64,000 nucleotides of DNA from an uncultured Pirellulaceae bacterium. GTDB taxonomy: Bacteria > Planctomycetota > Planctomycetia > Pirellulales > Pirellulaceae. The stretch's first letter is position 1; every line of letters starts with the position of its first letter. The notes under the pieces are model-generated. The model saw nothing but the letters and a program-made list of their open reading frames with translations. It ran no database searches and had not been told where the DNA came from. The DNA lies in NCBI GenBank assembly GCA_937929805.1, contig CALFUT010000012.1:62001-126000 (forward strand). The letters run 5' to 3'. Both the position numbers and the translations under genes were made by a program. Below, piece after piece: positions 1 to 8,458 of the stretch.

Positions 1-780
1 CGATCGTCTCAAGCGAACCGCTTTGTTCTTAGAGAACAGAGCCATCAGCATCCCGATTTCTCCGCCGCCTTTTCCGGCCGCCTGCAACGCCATGCCCTGA
101 CCGATTCCTTTGAGCGCGTAGCCAGTGAGGCTTTCGTCGTTCTCTTCCATGCTCTCGCCATACTCTTCAGGGCTCATGTCGGCGTGGACGAAGTTGTCTT
201 TCGTGTAGTCGATTAATTCCAGCTGAAAATCCAGTTCCAGCACCGACTTCATCCCCATTTGCAAAGCTGCGACTGGGCTGGTCGGAACGCCCGATTCGCC
301 GGGATCGCGGCCGCCTTTGGGAATGACGGTGCCCTCGGGGGCAACTAGTTCGTACAGCAAGACCTCGTATTTTTCAAATTGCTTGTTCAGCTGTTTGTAG
401 TATTCCGCGTGGCCGACATGAACGGCTCCGATCAGGTCCACGGTGATCCGGGTATTGTCCTTTGTGACTTTTTCGTAGCGAACGATTGAGGTTTCCAACG
501 CCATGCTGCGATCACGCTCGTCCTTGCGAATGCGGAGAAAGCGATCGTGGTTTAGCTTGGTTTTCGTTGGTGGTGTCGCTGCGTCGTTCGCGGATTGCGT
601 TGCCTCTGGTTGAGCGGCAACTTCTGCTTGCTGCGCGAATGTCGGGTGAGGCGTGAACAGGTTCGCACCTGCAACTACAATGAGCGTTGGGAGAAAAACG
701 CGCCCAAGAAAGCAGCCGCGCAGACAAATCCGTGAAGTCGACAACTTTACTGGCGATGCAATGGCGGGTTCTTTTGTCAT
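1..780 (-). CDS. Secreted TraB/GumN-like protein (3' end off window)
   Basis: The leftward frame is open from an ATG at 780 to the window edge (260 codons), so the C-terminus is missing. Residues about 18-42 are a hydrophobic signal segment ending at a plausible cleavage site (TFAQQA). After a low-complexity linker comes IGAVHVGHAEYY followed by a VLLYELVAPEG stretch. This resembles the N-terminal GxxH and acidic motif of TraB/GumN (PrgY-like) proteins, some of which are metalloprotease-like. An exported enzyme or binding protein is inferred; the substrate is unknown. It is transcribed divergently from the HAD phosphatase, about 150 bases away. The family call is moderate because only the N-terminal part is visible. 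Confidence 0.6.
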   Translation of the reverse strand, partial: MTKEPAIASPVKLSTSRICLRGCFLGRVFLPTLIVVAGANLFTPHPTFAQQAEVAAQPEATQSANDAATPPTKTKLNHDRFLRIRKDERDRSMALETSIVRYEKVTKDNTRITVDLIGAVHVGHAEYYKQLNKQFEKYEVLLYELVAPEGTVIPKGGRDPGESGVPTSPVAALQMGMKSVLELDFQLELIDYTKDNFVHADMSPEEYGESMEENDESLTGYALKGIGQGMALQAAGKGGGEIGMLMALFSKNKAVRLRRS

Positions 781-934
781 AATCGTGCCTGTTGTGTTTG
801 CAACTCTTTCCCCGGATTGGCGAATGTTTCGCGTCCGTCATCATAACCGTTCCGCACGCTCTGAGGAAACGGATGTTGTGCTGGGTCGCCGCCAAATTGA
901 TTGCGTGATAACTCCAACAGAAACCAGTAACAAC

Positions 935-1606
935 ATGTTGACTTTGCTATTTGATATCGATGGAACGCTAGTCCGGGCAGGTGGGGCTGGGTTGATGGCG
1001 ATGAAGCAAGCGATGAAGGATTTGCATGGCATCGACCAGCTTCCGGACGTGACGGTCCACGGGCGAACGGACCACAGCATCGTGTCTGATCTTTTTGCGC
1101 CGTTGCCGATTGAGGTCGATCAGGCAAGAGATGCCTTCACGAATCGCTACTGCGAACTGCTTCAGCAGACGCTGCCAAAGTGTGACGGACATGTTCTGCC
1201 AAACGTGGTCGAGTTGCTAGAGTACCTTTCCGGGCGAGAGGACGTTTCGTTGGGGCTTTTGACGGGGAATATGAAGCGGGCTTCGGACGCAAAAATGGAC
1301 TACTTCAAGTTGAACCATCATTTTGCGTACGGAGGGTTTGGTGACGCGCATCCGCACCGCAATGACGTCGCCCGGATCGCCAAGGAAGCCGCAGCAAATC
1401 ACTTGGGCGATCGGTTTATCGAAGGCAACGTATGGGTGATCGGCGACACGGTGAACGATATCACGTGTGCTCGGTCGATTGGTGCGAAAGTGGTGGCTGT
1501 CGAAACCGGCGGCGGCAGCAGAGCGGAGCTGGTGGCGTCGGATCCGGATCTGATCTATCAAACGTTGCCGGAGCCAAGCTCGTTTCTTGAACGCTTGTTG
1601 GGTTAG
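935..1606 (+). CDS. HAD-superfamily phosphatase (phosphoglycolate phosphatase-like)
   Basis: A 223-residue haloacid dehalogenase-type hydrolase. Motif I is FDIDGTL at residues 6-12 (nucleophile D7, acid/base D9), motif II is LLTGN near residue 110, and motif IV is VIGDTVNDI near residue 170. A helical cap lies between motifs I and II, as in Gph-like phosphatases. The ATG at 935 is chosen because it puts the DxD motif at the N-terminus; the frame runs open upstream to 653, but that stretch is antisense to the neighbouring secreted protein and lacks family features. Likely a cytoplasmic small-molecule phosphatase; the substrate cannot be read from the sequence. A hairpin with a T-run follows at 1715-1744. 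Confidence 0.85.
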   Translation: MLTLLFDIDGTLVRAGGAGLMAMKQAMKDLHGIDQLPDVTVHGRTDHSIVSDLFAPLPIEVDQARDAFTNRYCELLQQTLPKCDGHVLPNVVELLEYLSGREDVSLGLLTGNMKRASDAKMDYFKLNHHFAYGGFGDAHPHRNDVARIAKEAAANHLGDRFIEGNVWVIGDTVNDITCARSIGAKVVAVETGGGSRAELVASDPDLIYQTLPEPSSFLERLLG

Positions 1607-2099
1607 ACCAAGGTTGACTTGGCGAGCCATTTCGACGTGCCACCGAGTTCTTTGGGTCGCGAAACCTCAGCGATTGCCAAGGTATAATGTGGCTTTGGGT
1701 GTGCTTATGCGCCCGTCCGTCATGTTTTTGACGGAAACTTTTTTGAAAAACTACATACCGTGTGATTTCGCTCACTGGGGCGAGAATGAGGCGGGGCCAG
1801 CCCCATTTGTTCCCTTTAAGGTGGTTTTCGGTGCCGCGAACGCTGTTTGGGGGTAGCTAGTCTGCGGTGAATGGGTGGTCGGTACTCGATGATTTTTTTC
1901 GTTTTCCGCGTGACACAGCCATACATGCGGCAGGACTGGAATAAATGGTTGAATGGCACGCTTTTGTCCATTAAACTCCTTCGAGTTATTTGACTATTTG
2001 AATGCCGCAATTTTAATGGTGGCTACGACCAGTCCAATTTCTAGGGTTCTGACGCTCTGCTCCTTGTTATGCACTCCCTCCTCTCGTGGCGCAACGACC
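1607..2099. other. Intergenic region, HAD gene to polysaccharide cluster
   Basis: About 490 bases without a convincing gene. It holds the terminator-like hairpin near 1720 and an isolated TATAAT at 1682 without an obvious -35 box. The frame of the next gene is open back to 1953, but that part shows no protein-like signal and the family start is at 2100. Confidence 0.5.
1715..1744 (+). terminator. Rho-independent terminator after HAD gene
   Basis: A 7-bp stem (TCCGTCA / TGACGGA) with a 6-base loop is followed by AA, C and a run of T. It lies about 110 bases downstream of the HAD stop, in the same orientation. Confidence 0.55.
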
Positions 2100-2828
2100 A
2101 TGAATCAACTGACAGTTCTGCAGATGCTGAACGTTTTGAACCGGCATCGGTTCAAGGCGTTCGTCGTGTGGCTGCTTCTCGTTGCCGCGTTTCTTCTTTG
2201 GCCCCGTACCTTTTCTTCTGAGGGCAAGATCTACGTGCAACTTGGCCGCATCGCTACGGAGATTTCACCGTCGTCAGGTTCAGCCTTGAACGTTCTTTCG
2301 ATCGGAGCAGCCAGAGAAACGCCGCAGCAGATCGTGAACAAGATTGAAAACCGCCCGACCGATTTGGTCCTGACCGAAGCGGAAGACGCTGGGGCGGTGG
2401 CTGGTTTAAGTCAGCTTGAAGCAAAGCGTGCCGCGAACGAGAACCGACTTTCCCGAATGAACGAGGCGGCAGTGAAAGCTGATCAACTTCAGCGAGATAT
2501 CGATATCTATCCAATTGCTCATCGAACTCGGGTGCCAAACTTGTCTGTGGTCAGTTCAAGGCAAGGATCAGACCAAGATGTGATCGAACACTCGTTTACG
2601 AACTTTTCAAATTCGTTTGACATTCACGCTAGCGAATTCGGCAGTGTGTTATTTGACTTGCCAGTTGCGAATCACCCGACAGCGTATTATGTAATCGCGT
2701 CGCATCTGGATGGTGTGATGTTAACCATTGAATCCAGCCAAATTGAACCAAGATTGGTCAAGCGTTTTCGCCACCAATTAGACGTTCGAGGTGTGCCGAT
2801 CGTGGGCCTTGTGGTCAACAAGTCCTGA
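2100..2828 (+). CDS. Compact Wzc-like chain-length / tyrosine-kinase remnant
   Basis: A 242-residue protein read as a shortened exopolysaccharide co-polymerase (Wzz/Wzc). Residues 1-40 match a Wzz start: a basic RHRFKAF stretch, one membrane segment (about 20-36) and WPRTFSSEGKIYVQLGR. A short coiled-coil piece follows near residues 100-125 (LEAKRAANENRLSR). The C-terminal half resembles the end of a bacterial tyrosine kinase, with FDLP at 185-188 in the place of the Walker A' motif and then DGVML and VGLVVNKS. No GKT/S P-loop is visible and most of the periplasmic Wzz domain is absent. It may be decayed by internal deletion or a small adaptor. It opens the exopolysaccharide gene run. The ATG at 2100 is chosen over 1953 by the family-like N-terminus. 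Confidence 0.6.
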   Translation: MNQLTVLQMLNVLNRHRFKAFVVWLLLVAAFLLWPRTFSSEGKIYVQLGRIATEISPSSGSALNVLSIGAARETPQQIVNKIENRPTDLVLTEAEDAGAVAGLSQLEAKRAANENRLSRMNEAAVKADQLQRDIDIYPIAHRTRVPNLSVVSSRQGSDQDVIEHSFTNFSNSFDIHASEFGSVLFDLPVANHPTAYYVIASHLDGVMLTIESSQIEPRLVKRFRHQLDVRGVPIVGLVVNKS

Positions 2829-2942
2829 CTGGCCGCCAGTGTTTGGAAAGGATTGGAACAAATGACTTTGTTTGTGCCTCTTCGAAACCAGAATACTAAC
2901 TATCATTGAACCTCAACTTTGCTTTGCTCCCGGAAATTTTCA

Positions 2943-4361
2943 ATGCCCCTCTTTACACGCAGAAAAGATGAATCGCTGCTTAAAAGAGCTTTTCATGTGT
3001 TCCGTACATCCGCAAACTGTGGAATGGTGCGGTCACAAGAAGCCTTTCAGCTTGAAATCGCGAAAGAGATTTCTCGCTCCAATCGACGCGATCATCAACG
3101 CGAATTCTCGATGATTCATTTTTCAGTTGAAGGCAAGATCAAACCCTCGTCGTTGCCGCCTGCGATGCTGGAATCGTTTCAGCGGCGAATCCGCATCAGC
3201 GACACGCTTGGCTGGCACCGTTCAAACCTTGCCGTTCTATTGCCTGAAACCGATCGCGATGGCGCTAGGTTGGTCGCGAGCGATCTGGTTCAGTTGGCTG
3301 ACCGGCATGGTTGGAACACTGACCCCGCCGTTTATGTCTATCCTTGGGATGACGAGTTGATTTCGTTGTCGACTGAAGTTGTTCAATCTTCGGACGACTC
3401 GGATTCCGATGGCTCCAACATGATGCTGCCTGAACCGAAAGAGTTTGCCGATGGTTTCGAGCGTGTTGATTCGTATCACATTGAAAAGTTTGAGACTGGT
3501 CGAGCAACGGGAACCGACTTTGGCGGCAACGGCAACGGATTTAGTGTCGGGGCGAACGGAGTTCCGGGGACGTCTGCAGTCCAAGTGGTAGAGCGTGCTG
3601 CGGTACATTCGATAGAAGAGACAAACGACGTGTCCGCCGCAACGACTGTGGTTGACTTGCCGGCTTTCAAGGAAAGTCAGCGAACAAGTTTGTCGCCCGC
3701 TGTCGAGGCCCGTCTCAACGCGGTTGCGTCATCGATGTCGACGTCGGTGATTCCGGTTATTCGCACGCCTTGGTGGAAACGAACAATTGATATTTTTGGA
3801 GCTGGTGCCGGTCTGGTTTTGCTTTCTCCAATTTTGTTGTTGGCGGCAGTGGCAATCAAAGTCAGCTCACGTGGTCCTGTTCTATTTAGTCAAAGACGTG
3901 AAGGCCAAGGTGGCCGTCAGTTTGATATTCTCAAGTTTCGCACGATGGTCGTTGATGCCGAAGAGAAACAGGCTTCGCTTAGAGACGTCAGCGAACAGGA
4001 TGGGCCTGCGTTCAAATTGAAAGATGATCCGCGGGTTACGGCTGTGGGAGCAATCCTGCGGAAGTCATGTGTTGATGAGCTTCCGCAGCTGGTTAACGTT
4101 TTGGTCGGCCAGATGTCATTGGTGGGACCGCGCCCTCTACCCGTTGCGGAATCCGTCGAATGCGCCGCGTGGCAGCGAATGAGGCTGACGGTATTGCCGG
4201 GACTGACTTGTACTTGGCAGGCTCGGGGAGGACGGAACGTGTCCTTTGACCAGTGGATGCGAATGGATTTAGAATACATCAGGAACCGAGGCTTCTTGAC
4301 GGATCTTCGGCTGATTATCGAGACCGCCTTCATCGCGCTGCTTCAACGCGGTTCGGTTTAA
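2943..4361 (+). CDS. Polyprenyl-phosphate sugar transferase with degenerate GGDEF-like N-terminus
   Basis: A 472-residue bacterial sugar transferase (WcaJ/PglC type, Pfam Bac_transf family) that would load the first sugar-phosphate on undecaprenyl phosphate. The catalytic domain occupies about residues 277-472: WWKRTIDI, a membrane hairpin (about 287-307), KFRTM, DELPQLVNVLVGQMSLVGPR and LPGLTCTWQ. Residues about 30-135 look like a degenerate GGDEF fold (paired acidic/basic helices, RIRISDTLGWHR, LAVLLPETDRDGARLVASDL) without a GGDEF signature. An acidic, Gly/Ser-rich linker follows (about 145-270). The start at 2943 is preferred; 2919 is also possible. Initiating transferase of the cluster; the regulatory role of the N-terminus is inference. 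Confidence 0.88.
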   Translation: MPLFTRRKDESLLKRAFHVFRTSANCGMVRSQEAFQLEIAKEISRSNRRDHQREFSMIHFSVEGKIKPSSLPPAMLESFQRRIRISDTLGWHRSNLAVLLPETDRDGARLVASDLVQLADRHGWNTDPAVYVYPWDDELISLSTEVVQSSDDSDSDGSNMMLPEPKEFADGFERVDSYHIEKFETGRATGTDFGGNGNGFSVGANGVPGTSAVQVVERAAVHSIEETNDVSAATTVVDLPAFKESQRTSLSPAVEARLNAVASSMSTSVIPVIRTPWWKRTIDIFGAGAGLVLLSPILLLAAVAIKVSSRGPVLFSQRREGQGGRQFDILKFRTMVVDAEEKQASLRDVSEQDGPAFKLKDDPRVTAVGAILRKSCVDELPQLVNVLVGQMSLVGPRPLPVAESVECAAWQRMRLTVLPGLTCTWQARGGRNVSFDQWMRMDLEYIRNRGFLTDLRLIIETAFIALLQRGSV

Positions 4362-4543
4362 TTATTTGCTGGTTTACCGTTGGCAATCAGGATGGTGCTA
4401 TCAATGGTCATGTATCGATTTGTGATAGACGATTATGAACTTGTCCTGCGAATTCCTTCTGTTTGAGAAGCCTGAAGTTTGCCAAACGGACTCGCTTGTT
4501 TTGCCGAAATCGCAGGGGCTAGTTTTTTTCGGGAGGCTCGTAG

Positions 4544-5038
4544 ATGGCTTCCATTGATACCGCAAACTTGGTTGATGCGAGCGACCAAGATCGCGTTCTC
4601 GCTTCGACAAAATCACCTAACCAGCGAGCCCTTCTTTTTGTTGATGTGCCCGTTGGGCAATTAGCGGGTAGGTTGCTTGCTTTTGTTGGCTCGTTACTGA
4701 ATCTTGCCAACATCAATGTTAGCAAGGAAATTGTCACGCTTGATTCTCAGGTTCTTGCCAAGCTGGTGGGCATTGCATCTGCCGGGTTGCACGGTGGTCT
4801 TGGGCTGCTGACCATTCTCTTTCAGGCCGCCAGCAACGCGTTCAGGACGCACGTGGTCGTCAGTTCGGTGATCGTCTATATCTTGGTCAACGGTTTCTTC
4901 GAGAACGTTATTTTTTCCACGATCGCCGGTACACCGATGCTGTTGTGGGCGATGTCGATGGCTTGGCATCAGATTCACGATTGCAATCAAGGCAAGCAAG
5001 AAGTCCAATCAGTTCCACTCGGGGGCGGTTTGGCATGA
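4544..5038 (+). CDS. Small polytopic membrane protein, shortened O-antigen ligase-like
   Basis: A 164-residue membrane protein with three to four hydrophobic segments (about 40-57, 70-90, 105-120, 125-142). The order and the C-terminal FENVIFSTIAGTP segment recall the first and last parts of planctomycete O-antigen ligase/polymerase proteins, which are normally several times longer, so an internal deletion is possible. The assignment rests on context and pattern only. Its TGA overlaps the ATG of the next glycosyltransferase by four bases (ATGA), so the two are probably translationally coupled and the reading frame is maintained. Confidence 0.5.
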   Translation: MASIDTANLVDASDQDRVLASTKSPNQRALLFVDVPVGQLAGRLLAFVGSLLNLANINVSKEIVTLDSQVLAKLVGIASAGLHGGLGLLTILFQAASNAFRTHVVVSSVIVYILVNGFFENVIFSTIAGTPMLLWAMSMAWHQIHDCNQGKQEVQSVPLGGGLA

Positions 5039-6303
5039 GTGAAGAAAGAAGCGATACGGTCGTGGTGCCCGAACAGTCGTATGCTGATTCAGAAATTGGG
5101 CTGTCAGGTCCCTCGAGCCTTGAACTAACGCCCGGTGAAGTGAGTGCTAGTCCTTTGAAAAAACTGGATGCACATGTCGTTCTATTAAACAACTACGTTC
5201 GGCCTCATCATGTCGCCGCGTATACGGAACTGGCGAAGCGTGTTCGAGCCTTGACGGTGTTACTGTCCGTGCCGATGGAGCCGGATCGGAACTGGCAACC
5301 GCAGTGGGATGATCTTGATGTGCGTGTCCAGAAGAACTGGATGTTTACAGCTCGCTGGAAGCACTCGTCTGGGTTTGCCGAGCCAAATTTTATTCACGTG
5401 CCAATTGATACGACTCGGCAGTTAAAAAAGCTGAATGCCGATATCGTGTTTTCCTACGAGATGGGTATGCGGACGCTGCTCAGTTGCTGGTACCGACGTT
5501 TTCACCCCAAAGTTCCACTGGTCATGGTGGGAAATATGAGTGAACACATCGAAGTGGAACGTGGCTGGGCGCGTCGCACGCTGCGACGTTCGATCTGTCG
5601 TAATGCAGATTACTTCACCTACAACGGTCCAAGCTGCAAACGATACCTAGAGAGTCTGCCGCTGGCGTCGGAGCGGTTGTTCGAATTGCCCTATTGCGTT
5701 GATTCGTCAGTCGTTTTCGATGGCGGCAAAGAGGTGTCAGAGTCTGAAACCCGCAAACTGCTTTACTGTGGCTCGTTGAGTGAACGGAAGGGCATTTTGA
5801 TGTTCACGCAGATGATGCGTCAGTGGTGCGACCAAAATCGACAAAAACACGTCAGGCTTTCGATTGCCGGCGATGGACCGCTAAAAGACTCGATTGCAGA
5901 TCAGGCGGCCGATAATTTAGAAATCTCCTTCCTAGGCCACTGCGATTCGTCTGAGTTGCGGAACGCGTATCGCGAAAACGACATGGCTGTTTTTCCTTCG
6001 TTGGCGGACGAGTGGGGGATGGTTCCAATCGAAGCGATGAAGTCCGGCCTGCCTGTCCTTGGCAGTTTCTTTGCTCAATCGGTCGAAGTCCATTGCGAGG
6101 AAGACAAAAACGGATGGTCGTTTGATCCGACCAATCAACACGATGTGAAAAGTGCCATTGATCGTGCGATGGCGTGCTCCAATGAGCAGCTTTTGGAAAT
6201 GGGCCGGTACGCCCGGCAATCGGTTGCCCATGTAAGCCCGCAAAGATCTGCTGAACATTTTTGCCGAGTGATTGAAACTGCGCTGCCGCGATTGCGTTCT
6301 TGA
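5035..6303 (+). CDS. Glycosyltransferase family 4 protein
   Basis: A 422-residue GT-B fold glycosyltransferase. The C-terminal donor-binding half carries LLYCGSLSERKG, LSIAGDGPL, ISFLGHCDSSELRNAY and an E-x7-E type motif in DEWGMVPIEAMKSG at about residues 324-337, typical of GT4 (Glycos_transf_1). The N-terminal half holds the acceptor domain. It likely adds a sugar from a nucleotide donor during exopolysaccharide assembly on the cytoplasmic membrane face; donor and acceptor are unknown. The ATG at 5035 overlaps the upstream stop (ATGA); the frame is open further upstream to 4945, but this lies inside the preceding gene. Confidence 0.88.
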   Translation: MSEERSDTVVVPEQSYADSEIGLSGPSSLELTPGEVSASPLKKLDAHVVLLNNYVRPHHVAAYTELAKRVRALTVLLSVPMEPDRNWQPQWDDLDVRVQKNWMFTARWKHSSGFAEPNFIHVPIDTTRQLKKLNADIVFSYEMGMRTLLSCWYRRFHPKVPLVMVGNMSEHIEVERGWARRTLRRSICRNADYFTYNGPSCKRYLESLPLASERLFELPYCVDSSVVFDGGKEVSESETRKLLYCGSLSERKGILMFTQMMRQWCDQNRQKHVRLSIAGDGPLKDSIADQAADNLEISFLGHCDSSELRNAYRENDMAVFPSLADEWGMVPIEAMKSGLPVLGSFFAQSVEVHCEEDKNGWSFDPTNQHDVKSAIDRAMACSNEQLLEMGRYARQSVAHVSPQRSAEHFCRVIETALPRLRS

Positions 6304-6367
6304 TTTGTGGTTTTGATGACACCAAGTTTTTCAACTTTGATTTTTCACTCGCCTTTGGCTGCTTTTT

Positions 6368-7369
6368 ATGACCAACAAACCCATCGCCAGCATCTCGGTT
6401 GATCTTGATAACCTTTGGTCGTACCTGAAGGTGCATGGTGAACCGTCGTGGGAAGATTTTCCCGGCTATCTCAACATTGTGGTTCCGCACATGTTGCGGT
6501 TTTTTGACGATCACGAACTCAAAACGACCTTTTTTGTCGTGGGGCAGGACGCGGCGTTGGAAAGGAACCACGATCCTATCGCGATGCTGGCCGAGGACGG
6601 GCACGAGATCGGCAATCACTCGTTTCAGCACGAACCGTGGTTGCATCTGTTCAGTCAGCGGCAGTTGGAAGATGAATTCGATCGTACCGAGGCCGCGATC
6701 GAAAACATAACGGGTATGCGTCCGGTTGGTTTCCGAGGCCCCGGGTTCAGTCGGTGCCAACGTGTTTTGCAATTGCTGATGCGTCGCGGCTATGAGTATG
6801 ACGCGTCAACCTTCCCAACCAGTCTGGGGCCTGTGGCTCGAGCTTACTACATGTTGAGCGCAAGTTTCTCAAAAGCAGAAAAAGAAGAACGAAAGCAGTT
6901 GTTTGGTTCCTTTAGCGATGCGTTTCAGTTGAACCGACCGTTCTTGTACACCGATGGGGACGATCGCTTGGTGGAGATTCCGGTCACGACGATGCCGTTC
7001 ACTCGATTTCCGATTCATGCAAGCTATTTGAATTATCTGGCCAACGCTTCGGTTTCACTTGCGAAGGCGTACTTTTGGAAAGCGCTCACGCTGTGCCGCT
7101 GGACGGGTACGGCACCGTCGCTGCTGCTTCATCCGACCGATTTTCTGTGCACACGTGACGTGCCCGAGATGGCATTTTTTCCTGGGATGTCCGTGCCAGC
7201 CGAAAAGAAGATTGAGTTGCTGTCCGACTGCGTTCGTATGATGTCAAAGCACTACGAAATTGTAACCATGCGCGAGCAGGCGAAATCGGTGCTTCAGCAA
7301 AGTCCCGTCGAACGTTCGATCAGCACCGTGATTCCGGGGATCTCCGAAAAATTGCTCAACGAAGCCTGA
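6368..7369 (+). CDS. Polysaccharide deacetylase (NodB domain, CE4)
   Basis: A 333-residue carbohydrate esterase 4 family protein. Motif 1 is ISVDLDN at residues 9-15 (the catalytic base and metal Asp), TTFFVVGQDA is near 57-66, the metal-binding motif GNHSFQHE is near 81-88 and FRGPGFS is near 120. No signal peptide is visible, so it probably works in the cytoplasm or on a membrane-linked intermediate, removing N-acetyl groups from the nascent glycan. It follows the GT4 gene by 64 bases and closes the exopolysaccharide run. The substrate is inferred only from context. Confidence 0.87.
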   Translation: MTNKPIASISVDLDNLWSYLKVHGEPSWEDFPGYLNIVVPHMLRFFDDHELKTTFFVVGQDAALERNHDPIAMLAEDGHEIGNHSFQHEPWLHLFSQRQLEDEFDRTEAAIENITGMRPVGFRGPGFSRCQRVLQLLMRRGYEYDASTFPTSLGPVARAYYMLSASFSKAEKEERKQLFGSFSDAFQLNRPFLYTDGDDRLVEIPVTTMPFTRFPIHASYLNYLANASVSLAKAYFWKALTLCRWTGTAPSLLLHPTDFLCTRDVPEMAFFPGMSVPAEKKIELLSDCVRMMSKHYEIVTMREQAKSVLQQSPVERSISTVIPGISEKLLNEA

Positions 7370-7417
7370 TTTTTGCCTGCGTTTGAGCGTTATGCTGCCA
7401 CGCGATTCGTTACGCGA

Positions 7418-7963
7418 TCACGCCAATCGATGCGGCATCGACCGAGGAAACGGCAATGGCTCACGAGGCGGCAACTTCAGCCAGTTGTCGGCGGCCCACT
7501 GCTCTCGTTCTTCGTCCGAAGCATAGAAGCGTAGCCATGATTCCTCGTCGACCACGATATCCAAGCACTGCCAGTGGATGACTCGATCCGACGCGACGAT
7601 TTTCTTCTCGTGGGCAGGCAAAATATCGCGAGCGATCAAGCAGTACAGTTGCCGATCGGACAGGTGATCTGTGTGCACTAGGACGATGTTTTTTTCGTAC
7701 AGCCGACCAATGATCTGATGGAGCTTCTGCTTTACCTGAGCGTCGTCATATTCGTGGTGGTTACGCATCACCAGTTCCGGTTCAAACCACTGACTGATCG
7801 GCAGAACCGGAGCCCTTTCCCATGCGAGCAACGATGAAAGGAACTCATTTTCGCTGTGGACTGACATTCGATCCATATCAACGAGAGTGACCGATTCATC
7901 CAAGAAGGGTTCCATCTCGTCACGCAGACGAGCATTCTGTAACAGGAGCTCAATGTTAGACAT
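7418..7963 (-). CDS. Conserved hypothetical protein
   Basis: A 181-residue soluble protein; no family recognised. The start at 7963 (MSNIELLLQN) is preferred over 7990. It is acidic, with a conserved-looking centre (VLVHTDHLSDRQLYCLIARDILP) and a WLRFYASDEEREQWAADNW stretch. It resembles an uncharacterised planctomycete protein type by composition only. It is convergent with the polysaccharide deacetylase (49 bases between stops) and divergent from the giant surface protein. Confidence 0.65.
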   Translation of the reverse strand: MSNIELLLQNARLRDEMEPFLDESVTLVDMDRMSVHSENEFLSSLLAWERAPVLPISQWFEPELVMRNHHEYDDAQVKQKLHQIIGRLYEKNIVLVHTDHLSDRQLYCLIARDILPAHEKKIVASDRVIHWQCLDIVVDEESWLRFYASDEEREQWAADNWLKLPPREPLPFPRSMPHRLA

Positions 7964-8458
7964 GGCGTATCGTTCACTTCTGGGGGACAAGGCGATTACG
8001 GATTGGACTCTGCCGACGCGGGTTCAAAGTTAAGGTCGAGATCCAAACGACACCATGAATTTATCAAGCACTCCCCAGCGGACAAGTTTTAACTTGAGCG
8101 AATGTCATAAAAACGGTCGCTGTTTTTTTCATGACATCTTACGATGCGTTTCGTTGTCAAAGTCAACTTGATCGACACGTTTTGACTTGCAAGCAGCCCA
8201 GAACTGCGTTAACCCGGATTCGATTGTGCGCGGATTCGTTTGTGGAGCCCCATGCCTTTTCGTTTCTGTAACTAATTGGTTTTCGTATCTGGCTCTTCCG
8301 CACACGAGGCCTAAAGCAATGTTTCCGTGTTGGCGGTTTCAGGGGACTGCATTGTCAAATTGCCTAAGTCTCCCATTTCTTTTCGCTGTAACGGTCGTCA
8401 AGCGTAAATTAATCCACAAAACCATCTTGATTGTGTACCGCAATTCACTACAACAGAA
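7964..8458. other. Intergenic region upstream of giant surface protein
   Basis: About 495 bases between divergent genes, with three close inverted repeats in 8083-8188 (described separately). Short open frames here have no recognisable protein features. Promoters for both flanking genes must lie here, but no clear -10/-35 pair could be assigned. Confidence 0.5.
8083..8188. promoter_or_regulatory. Cluster of three inverted repeats
   Basis: A perfect 14-base palindrome CAAGTTTTAACTTG lies at 8083-8096. ATGTCAT / ATGACAT arms lie at 8102-8108 and 8131-8137, with inner AAAAC/GTTTT pairing. AAGTCAA / TTGACTT arms lie at 8160-8166 and 8182-8188. The density suggests operator sites or RNA structure, but the regulator is unknown. 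Confidence 0.4.

Noticed and set aside
512-895. 127-codon leftward ORF
   Set aside because: It is an out-of-frame shadow of the secreted TraB-like gene.
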